Assembly (NCBI GenBank): GCA_964596375.1
Contig: CAZQTO010000016.1
Location: forward strand, 1-25,106
Length of the DNA stretch: 25,106 nt
From: UBA1543 sp964596375
Lineage (GTDB): Bacteria; Pseudomonadota; Zetaproteobacteria; Mariprofundales; Mariprofundaceae
Direction of reading: 5' to 3'
Shown: positions 1-8,071 of the stretch, in pieces
Layout of the letters: each line of letters starts with the position of its first letter
How positions within the stretch are numbered: position 1 is the stretch's first letter
The notes under the pieces: generated by a model
What the model was told of the DNA's origin: nothing
Seen by the model: the letters and a program-made list of their open reading frames with translations, nothing else
Database searches by the model: none
Translations under genes and position numbers: made by a program

Positions 1-1
1 T

Positions 2-877
2 GTGGCCGACATCGCGGCCGTCGGAACTGGCGTGTTGAACGAATGGAAGGGTAGCCTGCTGCGTGAATTGTATCTGGCCACCGAGCGCCACCTGATGGGT
101 GAGGAGGATGCCAGTCGTGGTACGCAGGAGCGCGTGGCGGTGCGTATCGAGAGCACGCTGGGCAAGGCGCAGGCAGCGCAACGACGTGGATTGAAGGATG
201 TTTTGCAACAACTTCCCTGGCGCGCGGTGATGGGCTTCCCGCCGCGTCATTTGTTGCGCATTGCTTACCTGATGCAGGCCTCGCCGGACGGCGGGGTTGA
301 AATACTGGTGGATGAGGGGCGCGGTGAGAGCCTGGTCATCGTGTTGGCAACCGACCGCAAGCGTCTGCTTGCCGACCTGACAGCCGCGTTGTCCTCCGGT
401 TACGTTAATATTGTTGCCGCGCACGCCTATCAGATTGATGCCAGGCGGGTGTTGGATGTGTTTCATGTGCAGGGCACCGATGGCAAGGCTTTATGCGAGA
501 AGAGCGACCTGCACAGGCTGCAGCAACGTATGCAGAAGGTCGTTGAAGGTGAGGATGTGAGCAGGGCCAAGCCAGGTAAGCAGCATATACTGATGCATCA
601 TGTTTCGGTATCGGCCAGACCTTTACCCCTGGCCTCAAGCCGGCAGACGGCCATTGAAGTCGTCGCTGCTGATCGAACAGGCCTGTTGTCAGCCCTTGCC
701 GCGGAAATCGACGACGCGGGTTTCAGCGTGCGTGGCGCCAGCATCAGCACCTTCGGCGAGCGCGTTGTCGATGTGTTTTTCCTGACACACGGCAACGGCG
801 ATACCCTGTCGCCGGATGAGGTGGATATGATATGCGGGCGTTTGAGCCGGGCAGCTGAATTGCCCGTCAGCGAATAG
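2..877 (+). CDS. glnD: [Protein-PII] uridylyltransferase GlnD, C-terminal part (partial)
   Basis: This is the 3' end of a gene that begins before the window; the GTG at position 2 is probably an internal valine. The visible 291 residues cover the end of the HD-domain region and two ACT domains at about residues 105-175 and 215-285. The second has the typical VVAADRTGLLSALA pattern followed by a strand ending VVDVFFLT. In this family GlnD uridylylates and deuridylylates the PII proteins in response to glutamine, and the ACT pair senses glutamine. The nucleotidyltransferase domain lies outside the window, so activity cannot be judged here. The next gene starts 11 bases downstream on the same strand, which suggests co-transcription. 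Confidence 0.9.
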   Translation: MADIAAVGTGVLNEWKGSLLRELYLATERHLMGEEDASRGTQERVAVRIESTLGKAQAAQRRGLKDVLQQLPWRAVMGFPPRHLLRIAYLMQASPDGGVEILVDEGRGESLVIVLATDRKRLLADLTAALSSGYVNIVAAHAYQIDARRVLDVFHVQGTDGKALCEKSDLHRLQQRMQKVVEGEDVSRAKPGKQHILMHHVSVSARPLPLASSRQTAIEVVAADRTGLLSALAAEIDDAGFSVRGASISTFGERVVDVFFLTHGNGDTLSPDEVDMICGRLSRAAELPVSE

Positions 878-888
878 GGGAAGACAGT

Positions 889-1785
889 ATGTTTGGTTTG
901 TTCGACAAAAAACCCACCGGCTTTGTGCTGGCGCTGGCTGGCGGCGGTGGTCGTGGCCTGGCGCATCTGGGGGCGCTCAAGGCGCTGGAGGAGCACGGGC
1001 TTCGTCCGGATGCCATTGTCGGCACCAGCATCGGGGCCCTGTTCGGGGCGATGTATGCGCTTAATCCTGATGCCGGCGAAGTCCGCGATCGCGTGTTCAG
1101 TTTTCTTGATTCCGATGTGTTTCGCAATATCAACCTGCCGAGCGTTCAAGACGATGTGGGCGCCGAAGACGATTCATGGCTGACGCATTTAACGACAGTG
1201 GCCAGGCAGACGATTCTCTACACCAGGGCGATGAACGACATTGCCATTGGTGATCCCGGCGCGCTGGCCAGGGTGGCCAACCTGTTTTGCGGTGGGGGCA
1301 GTTTTGAGTCGGTCAAGATACCCCTTTATGTCACGGCGGTTCGTTTTCCCGGCGGTGAGTGCCAGCTCTTTTCGCAGGGAGATTTGTGTCTGGCGCTGGC
1401 GGCCAGTATGGCCGTGCCGGGGGTCTTCGACCCGGTGAAGATCGACGGTGAGCGTTACCTCGACGGCGGTTTGGCCAGCGAGGTGCCGGCCAAGGAGGCG
1501 CAAGGCGTGGCAGGTGATACCCAGCTGGTGGTTGCGGTGAATACCGGTGCCAGCCCCGATCCTGCATATGAACCGTACAATGTGCTCGGCATGCTGGATT
1601 GGACGGCGCAAGTGAAATCCTTGTATCTGCGCAAATATCAGAAGGAGCATGCCGATGTGCTTATCGAGCCTTTGGTCGGCTCCACGCAGTGGCACGATTT
1701 TTCCAACTCCGCTGATGAGGTGGGGCGCGGTTATGAAGCGGCACTGGAAAGGGTTCCTGAGCTGCTTAAGCGGCTCGGTCGGTAG
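889..1785 (+). CDS. Patatin-like phospholipase / serine hydrolase (RssA-type)
   Basis: A 298-residue patatin-family protein. The glycine-rich oxyanion motif GGGGRG is at residues 18-23. The nucleophile elbow GTSIG puts the catalytic serine at residue 47, and the DGG motif puts the catalytic aspartate at residue 192, so the Ser-Asp dyad is complete. Family members hydrolyse acyl esters of phospholipids; the substrate here is unknown. No signal peptide or membrane segment is evident, so it is probably cytoplasmic or peripheral. The length matches the short RssA/YchK-like class. ATG 889 follows an AGGGGAAG-type ribosome binding site. It sits 11 bases after glnD and 36 bases before the nucleotidyltransferase gene, in a likely operon. 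Confidence 0.88.
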   Translation: MFGLFDKKPTGFVLALAGGGGRGLAHLGALKALEEHGLRPDAIVGTSIGALFGAMYALNPDAGEVRDRVFSFLDSDVFRNINLPSVQDDVGAEDDSWLTHLTTVARQTILYTRAMNDIAIGDPGALARVANLFCGGGSFESVKIPLYVTAVRFPGGECQLFSQGDLCLALAASMAVPGVFDPVKIDGERYLDGGLASEVPAKEAQGVAGDTQLVVAVNTGASPDPAYEPYNVLGMLDWTAQVKSLYLRKYQKEHADVLIEPLVGSTQWHDFSNSADEVGRGYEAALERVPELLKRLGR

Positions 1786-1821
1786 GGAGAGCATTATTGC
1801 ATCTGATTCGAAGGGCTTGTG

Positions 1822-2499
1822 ATGTCTGTTGAGCGGGCGGTGATTCTGGCCGCGGGTCTGGGCACACGGCTGAAGTGGTTGACGCGAGAGCGCCCCAAGG
1901 CGCTTATGACAGTGGCAGGTGCGCCGGCCATTGTGCAGGTGATCCGCGGCCTGGCAGCGCAGGGTGTGCGCGATATTGCCATCAATGTGCATCACCATGC
2001 CGACTCCCTGATGCAGGCCTTGGGGAATGGGGCGCGTTACGGTGTGCGGCTGTATTACAGCCCTGAGAAAAACCTGCTTGATTCGGGCGGTGGTGTGCGT
2101 ACGGCGATGGAGAAGCTGCCGGGCGAGGGCCTGCTGGCAGTGCACAATGCCGATGTGCTGTGCAATGTTGATGTGCGGCAACTGGCCGGCCTGTGTCCCG
2201 CCGGTGGCTGTGCAATCGGGCTGGTGTCCAATCCGCCGCATCATGCAGCGGGGGATTTTTCTCTGCATGGCGGCCTTGTCGCAGCTTCGGGCAAGCCGCG
2301 CTTCACCTTCTCCGGGGTGTCGGTGTGGCATGCCGAAGCACTTTCGAGCTATGCCGCGGGAGAAGCATTTTCTCTGGTGCAGCCGATGCGTCAGTTGATC
2401 GGGGCATCACGCTGCGCCGGCTTGCTGTATCATGGGCCATGGTTCGACATTGGTCGGCCTGTCGATTTGATGCGCGCCAGAAGGCATTGGGGAGGTTGA
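1822..2499 (+). CDS. Sugar-1-phosphate nucleotidyltransferase, MurU-like
   Basis: A 225-residue protein of the NTP_transferase family. It starts with the nucleotide-binding signature LAAGLGTRL, followed by ERPKALMTVAGAP, and carries the LLDSGGGVRTA segment and a C-terminal GPWFDIGRPVDL motif seen in short MurU-type enzymes. MurU makes UDP-N-acetylmuramate from MurNAc-1-phosphate in peptidoglycan recycling. The partner kinase AmgK is often adjacent but is not seen here, so the exact substrate is uncertain. A GTG at 1819 could add one residue, but the GAAGGG at 1810-1815 is better spaced for ATG 1822. The gene ends one base before the HIT-family gene, implying translational coupling. Confidence 0.8.
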   Translation: MSVERAVILAAGLGTRLKWLTRERPKALMTVAGAPAIVQVIRGLAAQGVRDIAINVHHHADSLMQALGNGARYGVRLYYSPEKNLLDSGGGVRTAMEKLPGEGLLAVHNADVLCNVDVRQLAGLCPAGGCAIGLVSNPPHHAAGDFSLHGGLVAASGKPRFTFSGVSVWHAEALSSYAAGEAFSLVQPMRQLIGASRCAGLLYHGPWFDIGRPVDLMRARRHWGG

Positions 2500-2500
2500 T

Positions 2501-2926
2501 TTGAACTTTGTTTTGCATCCGAAGCTGGCGCAGGACTGTTTTATTGTCGGGCACTTCGATTTATGTGTCCTGCTGTTGATGAACGATGCGCGCTATCCGT
2601 GGTTTATTCTGGTGCCACAGCGGGAAAACATCAGTGAAATACACCATCTGAGCGGGGCGCTGCGACAGCAGTTGATGAGCGAGTCGGCGACCCTGTCCGA
2701 GGCTCTGGCGGCGGCCTTCTCCGCCGATAAAATCAATATTGCAGCGCTCGGCAATATTGTACCGCAGTTGCATATCCATCATATCGTGCGTTATCGCAGC
2801 GACGAGGCCTGGCCTGCGCCTGTGTGGGGGAAATTGCCCGCCATCCACTATGCCGACGGTGCGCAGAATGGCGTGATGCAGCGCCTGATCGCCCAACTGC
2901 CTTCCGGGTTTCTGCAGAGCCCATGA
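2501..2926 (+). CDS. HIT-domain protein with TTG start
   Basis: A 141-residue histidine-triad family protein. It has a PWFILVPQR strand and the C-terminal PQLHIHHI segment followed by a WPAPVWG motif, typical of a short proteobacterial HIT subfamily. Classical HIT enzymes use His-x-His-x-His to hydrolyse nucleotide phosphoramidates or dinucleotides. Here the third position is Ile, which I recall as common in this subfamily, so catalysis is uncertain. No ATG is available near the conserved N-terminus. TTG 2501 lies 5 bases after GGGGAGGT (2488-2495), so it is the likely start. The stop overlaps the ATG of the symporter gene in an ATGA arrangement. Confidence 0.78.
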   Translation: MNFVLHPKLAQDCFIVGHFDLCVLLLMNDARYPWFILVPQRENISEIHHLSGALRQQLMSESATLSEALAAAFSADKINIAALGNIVPQLHIHHIVRYRSDEAWPAPVWGKLPAIHYADGAQNGVMQRLIAQLPSGFLQSP

Positions 2927-4137
2927 TAAAATCAATCAGCGAACAAAAGCTTCTTCTGGCTATGATCGTCGGCATCGTGGCCGGCGGTCTTTCAGGCTTC
3001 CTCTGGGGCGAGGCCATGGTGAGCGTTCAGTGGCTGGGCGATCTCTTTCTGACCATGCTGAAGATGCTTATTGTGCCGCTGGTTGCGGCCAGTGTGATTA
3101 CCGGCGTGGCCGGCCTCGGCGATGTGCGCAGGCTCGGGCGTATGGGTGGCTATGCTGTGACCTATTATCTGTGCACCACGCTTGCCGCCGTGTCTATCGG
3201 TCTGCTCATGGCCAATCTGTGGCAGCCGGGCGCAGGTGTATCCCTGGGAGCCGATCTTGTTGCGCCGACCCCTGCGGCCGGTGATGTCGGTGTGACCGAC
3301 CTGATCCTGTCGCTGGTGCATCCGAACATTATTGCAGCTGCCGCGGATATGAAGCTGTTGCCCATTATTGTTTTTTGCATTGCCTTTGCCGCAGCCCTGT
3401 CCACGCTGGGCGAGCGGGGCAAGCCGGTCATTGCCTTCTTCGAGAGTCTGAACGACGGCATGATGAAGCTGGTTGAGTGGATCATGTGGCTGGCCCCCAT
3501 CGGGGTATTTGCCCTTATCGCTTCAAGACTGGGTTCGGCAGGCGGCGGGGAGGCTTTTCTCGGCCAACTGGGCGGGCTGGCAAAATATGCCGCGGCGGTC
3601 ATCTCCGGCCTGCTGACGCATGCGGCCCTGCTCTGCCTGCTGCTGGCTGTGCTGGCGCGGCAGCATATCGGCATCTACCTCAAACATATGGCAACAGCCC
3701 TGATTACCGCCTTCTCGACCGCATCATCCAGCGCCACCCTGCCCTTGACCATGGAAGGCGTGAAGCTGGCCGGTGTGGATGACAAGGCGCGGCGCTTTGT
3801 GCTGCCGCTCGGGGCCACCATCAATATGGATGGCACAGCCCTTTACGAGGCGGTGGCTGTGTTGTTTATAGCGCAGGCATACGGCATCGATCTCTCCTTC
3901 GGGCAGCAGATGGTGGTGCTGCTGACTGCGACCATGGCGGCTATCGGTGCGGCTGGTATTCCCGAGGCAGGATTGGTCACCATGGTCATCGTGCTGGAGG
4001 CTGTCGGTCTGCCGCTGGAGGGGATTGGCCTGCTCTTGGCTATCGACTGGTTCCTCGACCGTTGTCGCACCACCATTAATGTGTTCGGCGATTCGGTGGG
4101 TGCCGCTGTGGTCGGGCGTTATGTCTCCACAGCGTGA
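2923..4137 (+). CDS. Dicarboxylate/amino-acid:cation symporter (DAACS, SDF family)
   Basis: A 404-residue, highly hydrophobic transporter of the sodium/proton:dicarboxylate (GltP/DctA-like) family. It has the serine-rich reentrant loop STASSSATLP, the NMDGTALYE motif and the DRCRTTINVFGD motif near the C-terminus; these form the substrate and cation site. It acts in the inner membrane, importing glutamate, aspartate or C4-dicarboxylates with Na+ or H+; the exact substrate cannot be read off. The frame is open further upstream to 2824, but that part overlaps the HIT gene. ATG 2923 gives the normal MIKSISEQKLLLAMIVG membrane entry and overlaps the HIT stop codon by 4 bases, so I chose it. Confidence 0.9.
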   Translation: MIKSISEQKLLLAMIVGIVAGGLSGFLWGEAMVSVQWLGDLFLTMLKMLIVPLVAASVITGVAGLGDVRRLGRMGGYAVTYYLCTTLAAVSIGLLMANLWQPGAGVSLGADLVAPTPAAGDVGVTDLILSLVHPNIIAAAADMKLLPIIVFCIAFAAALSTLGERGKPVIAFFESLNDGMMKLVEWIMWLAPIGVFALIASRLGSAGGGEAFLGQLGGLAKYAAAVISGLLTHAALLCLLLAVLARQHIGIYLKHMATALITAFSTASSSATLPLTMEGVKLAGVDDKARRFVLPLGATINMDGTALYEAVAVLFIAQAYGIDLSFGQQMVVLLTATMAAIGAAGIPEAGLVTMVIVLEAVGLPLEGIGLLLAIDWFLDRCRTTINVFGDSVGAAVVGRYVSTA

Positions 4138-4178
4138 GCCCTTACGCATGGTCGGCGAAAAACATGCGATTTGGTGCT

Positions 4179-4207
4179 TTGATGTATGTGTCGCTTGCCG
4201 TTAGGAT
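4179..4207 (+). promoter_or_regulatory. Candidate sigma-70 promoter of guaBA
   Basis: TTGATG (4179-4184) and TAGGAT (4202-4207) are separated by 17 bases, each matching four of six consensus positions. Transcription would start near 4214, about 18 bases before the guaB start. This lies in the 94-base gap after the symporter gene. It is a visual match only. Confidence 0.4.
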
Positions 4208-4231
4208 GCGCGGCTCTACCGTGCAGGGGGT

Positions 4232-5716
4232 ATGTTGCGCATGAAAATGCCTGAAATGACCGAGGGTTTAACGTTTGATGATGTGTTGCTGGTACCTCAG
4301 GCCAGTAAGGTTGTGCCGCGCGAGGTCAGCACGGTATCGCAACTGACCAACAAAATTCGCTTGAATATTCCGGTGATGTCCGCAGCCATGGATACCGTGA
4401 CCGAATCTGCTACCGCCATTTGCCTGTCCCAGGAAGGCGGCATCGGCGTCATTCACAAGAATATGACTGCCGAACAGCAGGCGCAGGAAGTGCGCCGCGT
4501 GAAGCGTTACGAGGCAGGCGTTGTACAGGAGCCGCTGACAGCTTCCCTTGATATGCGCCTGGCTGATGTGGTGAAGTTGAGCCGCGACAATGGTTTTTCC
4601 GGTTTCCCTGTGCTCGATGCAGACGGCAAGCTTTGCGGCATTATCACCAACCGCGATATCCGTTTTGAAAGCGATGCGGGCAAAAGCGTTGCCGATATGA
4701 TGACCCCGAAGGAAAGGCTGGTTACCGTGAAGCCGGGAACCAAGCCTGCGGCATGCAAGGAATTGTTTCGTCAGCACCGCATTGAAAAACTTCCGGTGGT
4801 TGATGCCGACGGCTATCTGCGCGGCATGGTCACGGTGCGCGATATTGAACAGGCCACAGCATTTCCCAATGCGGTGCGCGATAATCTCGGGCGATTGATC
4901 GTGGCAGCAGCCATCGGTGTTGGCGAGAAGGAAATGGCGCGTTTCGAGCTATTGCATGCAGCCGGTGTCGATGCGGTGATTGTCGATACTGCGCACGGTC
5001 ATTCCGCTGGCGTCATCGGCCAGGTGCGCGAGATCAAGCGCCTCTATGGTGACAAGATACAGATTATCGGCGGCAATATTGCCACGGGCCAGGCGGTGCG
5101 CGATCTGGCCGAGGCCGGTGCGGATGCGGTCAAGGTGGGTATCGGTCCGGGCTCGATTTGCACCACGCGCATGGTGGCCGGTGTCGGTGTGCCACAGCTG
5201 ACCGCTGTGATGGATTGTGCCGCTGCCGGACGCGATGTTGGTGTTCCGGTGATTGCCGATGGCGGCATCAAGTTCTCCGGCGATTTCGCCAAGGCCATGG
5301 CGGCCGGTGCTTCATGCTGTATGTTCGGTTCGATGTTTGCCGGTACCGACGAGGCCCCCGGCGAGAAAATTCTGTTTCAGGGACGTGCCTACAAAACCTA
5401 CCGCGGCATGGGTTCGCTTGGTGCCATGGAGTTGGGCAGCAAGGATCGCTATTTTCAGGGTGATGTGGATGAGGCGATGAAGCTTGTCCCCGAGGGTATC
5501 GAGGGACGTGTAGCCTACAAGGGCGCGTTGTCGGAGATTCTGCATCAGCTGGTTGGCGGCTTGCGTGCCTCGATGGGTTATATCGGCGCCAATGATATTG
5601 TCGCCATGCATGAAAAGGCCAAGTTTGTGCGCATTACAGGTGCAGGCCTGCGTGAATCGCATGTACACGATGTAACCATCACCAAGGAAGCACCGAACTA
5701 CCGCCTTGATTCCTGA
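4232..5716 (+). CDS. guaB: Inosine-5'-monophosphate dehydrogenase
   Basis: A 494-residue IMP dehydrogenase, which oxidises IMP to XMP with NAD+ as the first committed step of GMP synthesis in the cytoplasm. Seen in order: the N-terminal barrel entry LTFDDVLLVP; two CBS domains at about residues 95-215; the catalytic loop GPGSICTTR with the nucleophilic cysteine at residue 310; the phosphate-binding DGGIKFSGD; and the flap region YRGMGSLGAM followed by RYFQ. The length matches the family. ATG 4232 gives an MLR N-terminus like other GuaB proteins. ATG 4241 is an alternative with better spacing from the GGGGG at 4226-4230. guaA follows after 21 bases, the classic guaBA operon. Confidence 0.97.
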   Translation: MLRMKMPEMTEGLTFDDVLLVPQASKVVPREVSTVSQLTNKIRLNIPVMSAAMDTVTESATAICLSQEGGIGVIHKNMTAEQQAQEVRRVKRYEAGVVQEPLTASLDMRLADVVKLSRDNGFSGFPVLDADGKLCGIITNRDIRFESDAGKSVADMMTPKERLVTVKPGTKPAACKELFRQHRIEKLPVVDADGYLRGMVTVRDIEQATAFPNAVRDNLGRLIVAAAIGVGEKEMARFELLHAAGVDAVIVDTAHGHSAGVIGQVREIKRLYGDKIQIIGGNIATGQAVRDLAEAGADAVKVGIGPGSICTTRMVAGVGVPQLTAVMDCAAAGRDVGVPVIADGGIKFSGDFAKAMAAGASCCMFGSMFAGTDEAPGEKILFQGRAYKTYRGMGSLGAMELGSKDRYFQGDVDEAMKLVPEGIEGRVAYKGALSEILHQLVGGLRASMGYIGANDIVAMHEKAKFVRITGAGLRESHVHDVTITKEAPNYRLDS

Positions 5717-5737
5717 CCGGCGAAAGGCGGACTAAAC

Positions 5738-7285
5738 ATGGAAAAAATTCTGATTCTCGATTTCGGGTCGCAGTATACCCAGCTGATTGCACGCCGGGTG
5801 CGCGAGGCCGGGGTGTTCAGCGAGCTGCATCCCTGGGATATGACAGAGGCCGAGATTCGCGCCTTTGCACCATCCGGCATTATCCTCTCCGGTGGTCCGA
5901 ATTCGGTGTATGAGCAGGAAACCCCGAAGGCACCGCAAGTGGTATTTGAACTGGGCGTGCCGGTACTCGGTATTTGCTACGGCATGCAGACCATGGCGGC
6001 CCAGTTGGGTGGTACGGTGGAAACCGGACATGTGCGCGAGTTCGGCTATGCAGAGGTCTTGAGCAGCGCAAATTCGGCATTATTGAGGGGCATTGAAGAC
6101 AAGCCTGACGGCGTGCTCGATGTGTGGATGAGCCACGGCGACAAGGTGACCTCTTTGCCCGATGGTTTTCACGTAATGTGCAGCAATGATTCCACGCCGA
6201 TAGCAGGCATGGCCGACGAGGCACGGCATTTCTATGCCCTGCAGTTCCATCCCGAAGTGACGCATACGCATCAGGGAAAAGCCATACTGTCGCGCTTTGT
6301 GCATGATATCTGCGGCTGCGGCAGTGCCTGGACCATGCCGCACTACATCGATACCGCTGTGGCTCACATCCGTGAGCAGGTGGGTGAGGAAGAGGTGATT
6401 CTGGGCCTTTCAGGCGGTGTGGATTCATCGGTTGCTGCGGCACTCTTGCATCGGGCGATCGGCGATCAGCTGACCTGCGTATTTGTCGATAACGGCCTGT
6501 TGCGCCTTAACGAGGCCGAGCAGGTGATGGCCACCTTTGCCGATCATCTGGGTGTGAAGGTGGATCATGTCGATGCGGCTGACCGTTTTCTCGGGCACCT
6601 GGCAGGTGAAAGCGACCCGGAGAAGAAGCGCAAGATTATCGGCCGCGAGTTTGTGCATATTTTTCAGGAAGAAGCCGAGAAGATACCCAAGGCCAAATGG
6701 CTGGCACAGGGAACGATTTATCCTGATGTGATCGAGTCTGCCGGCTCGAAGACCAAGAAGGCGCACACCATCAAGAGCCATCATAATGTCGGTGGCCTGC
6801 CCGACACCCTGCATCTGAAATTGCTCGAACCCCTGCGCGAACTGTTCAAGGATGAAGTGCGCGAGCTGGGTGTGGCTTTGGGCCTGCCGCGCGAAATGGT
6901 CTATCGCCATCCATTCCCCGGCCCGGGGCTCGGCGTGCGGATTCTCGGTGAGGTGAAGAAGGAGTATGCTGATCTGCTGCGCCGCGCCGATGCTATTTTT
7001 ATCGAGGAACTGCGCGCTTCCGGCTGGTACGACAAGACCAGCCAGGCCTTCGTCGTTTTTCTGCCGGTGAAGAGCGTTGGCGTCATGGGCGATGGCCGTA
7101 CCTACGAGTGGGTGGTGGCATTGAGAGCGGTGGTGACGCAGGACTTTATGACCGCGCATTGGGCGGAGTTGCCGCACGCCTTGCTGGCCAAGGTGTCCAA
7201 TCGCATCATCAACGAGGTACGCGGTATCAACCGCGTGGTGTACGACGTATCCGGCAAGCCGCCGGCCACCATCGAGTGGGAATAG
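5738..7285 (+). CDS. guaA: GMP synthase (glutamine-hydrolysing)
   Basis: A 515-residue two-domain enzyme that converts XMP, ATP and glutamine to GMP. The class I glutamine amidotransferase domain (about residues 1-190) has its nucleophile Cys80 in GICYGMQ and the His171/Glu173 pair in FHPEVTH. The ATP pyrophosphatase domain follows, with the PP-loop LSGGVDSS at about 224-231. The C-terminal dimerisation domain ends in PPATIEWE, as in most GuaA proteins. All catalytic residues are present. It forms an operon with guaB, with a ribosome binding site in the 21-base spacer. A long antisense open frame covers much of the gene and is treated as a shadow. Confidence 0.97.
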   Translation: MEKILILDFGSQYTQLIARRVREAGVFSELHPWDMTEAEIRAFAPSGIILSGGPNSVYEQETPKAPQVVFELGVPVLGICYGMQTMAAQLGGTVETGHVREFGYAEVLSSANSALLRGIEDKPDGVLDVWMSHGDKVTSLPDGFHVMCSNDSTPIAGMADEARHFYALQFHPEVTHTHQGKAILSRFVHDICGCGSAWTMPHYIDTAVAHIREQVGEEEVILGLSGGVDSSVAAALLHRAIGDQLTCVFVDNGLLRLNEAEQVMATFADHLGVKVDHVDAADRFLGHLAGESDPEKKRKIIGREFVHIFQEEAEKIPKAKWLAQGTIYPDVIESAGSKTKKAHTIKSHHNVGGLPDTLHLKLLEPLRELFKDEVRELGVALGLPREMVYRHPFPGPGLGVRILGEVKKEYADLLRRADAIFIEELRASGWYDKTSQAFVVFLPVKSVGVMGDGRTYEWVVALRAVVTQDFMTAHWAELPHALLAKVSNRIINEVRGINRVVYDVSGKPPATIEWE

Positions 7286-7336
7286 CTTGAATGAGAATAA
7301 CCCAATGGGAATAGACCCAATATCCAAGGAGAACAC

Positions 7337-8071
7337 ATGAAGAAGATTGCAACTATCGCAGCCGTACTGCTGCTGGCCGGCTGTAATGCCGCCGATGACA
7401 AAGCCGCAACAGCCAAGGCAGGCGCACTGGACAGCGAGATCGCCAAATTCAGCTATGCCATTGGCCTGGATGTCGGCAGGTCGTTGGCACGTATTGATGA
7501 AAAGCTGGATATGGCCGCCTTCAATGATGGACTGATGACCTCTGTCGACGGCAAGGAAGCCAGGCTGAGCGAGGAAGAGGTCGCCGAGGTGAAGCAGGCG
7601 GTATTCAAGCGCAAGCAGGAAGCCATGATCGAGAAGCAGAATAAACTGGCTGTGGAGAACAAGGCCACCGGCGGCAAATTCCTGCAGGAAAATGCCAGCG
7701 CTGAAGGGGTGAAGACGACCGCCAGTGGTTTGCAGTACAAAGAGCTCAGGGCAGGCACCGGGGCGAAGCCGACACTCGACGATACAGTGAAAGTGGATTA
7801 CGAGGGCAAGCTGCTTGACGATACTGTGTTCGATTCCTCCTATAAGCGCGGAGAGCCGGTCACCTTCCCGGTGGCGCAGGTTATCGAGGGCTGGAAGGAA
7901 GGCCTGCAACTGATGCCGGTGGGCAGCAAGTATCGCCTGTTTATTCCGGCCGCCCTGGCTTATGGCGAACAGGGTGCTGGTGGCGTGATCGGCCCGAATG
8001 CCGTGCTGGTGTTTGATGTGGAACTGCTGAGCATCGAAAAAGCCGCCGACGGCGCAGACGCAGCGCAGTAA
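7337..8071 (+). CDS. FKBP-type peptidyl-prolyl isomerase lipoprotein (FkpA/Mip-like)
   Basis: A 244-residue protein. A short signal peptide ends in a lipobox, LLLAGC with the lipidated cysteine at residue 16, so it is predicted to be a lipoprotein on the periplasmic side. Residues 33-130 resemble the helical FKBP_N dimerisation domain. Residues 145-233 form the FKBP domain, with VKVDYEGKLLDDTVFDSS, VIEGWKEGLQLMPVGSKYR in two pieces, and a closing VLVFDVELL strand. It should act as a periplasmic folding catalyst and chaperone. ATG 7337 has an AAGGAG site five bases upstream. Its stop overlaps the ffh start by one base (TAATG), so ffh is translationally coupled to it. Confidence 0.93.
   Translation: MKKIATIAAVLLLAGCNAADDKAATAKAGALDSEIAKFSYAIGLDVGRSLARIDEKLDMAAFNDGLMTSVDGKEARLSEEEVAEVKQAVFKRKQEAMIEKQNKLAVENKATGGKFLQENASAEGVKTTASGLQYKELRAGTGAKPTLDDTVKVDYEGKLLDDTVFDSSYKRGEPVTFPVAQVIEGWKEGLQLMPVGSKYRLFIPAALAYGEQGAGGVIGPNAVLVFDVELLSIEKAADGADAAQ

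Noticed and set aside
1189..2331. 380-codon open frame on the minus strand across the patatin and nucleotidyltransferase genes
   Set aside because: Both sense genes have complete catalytic motifs and ribosome binding sites; the antisense product is low-complexity His/Arg/Gln-rich.
6425..7909. 494-codon open frame on the minus strand across guaA and the FKBP gene
   Set aside because: It lies antisense to two certain genes, has no family similarity, and arises from codon bias in high-GC coding DNA.
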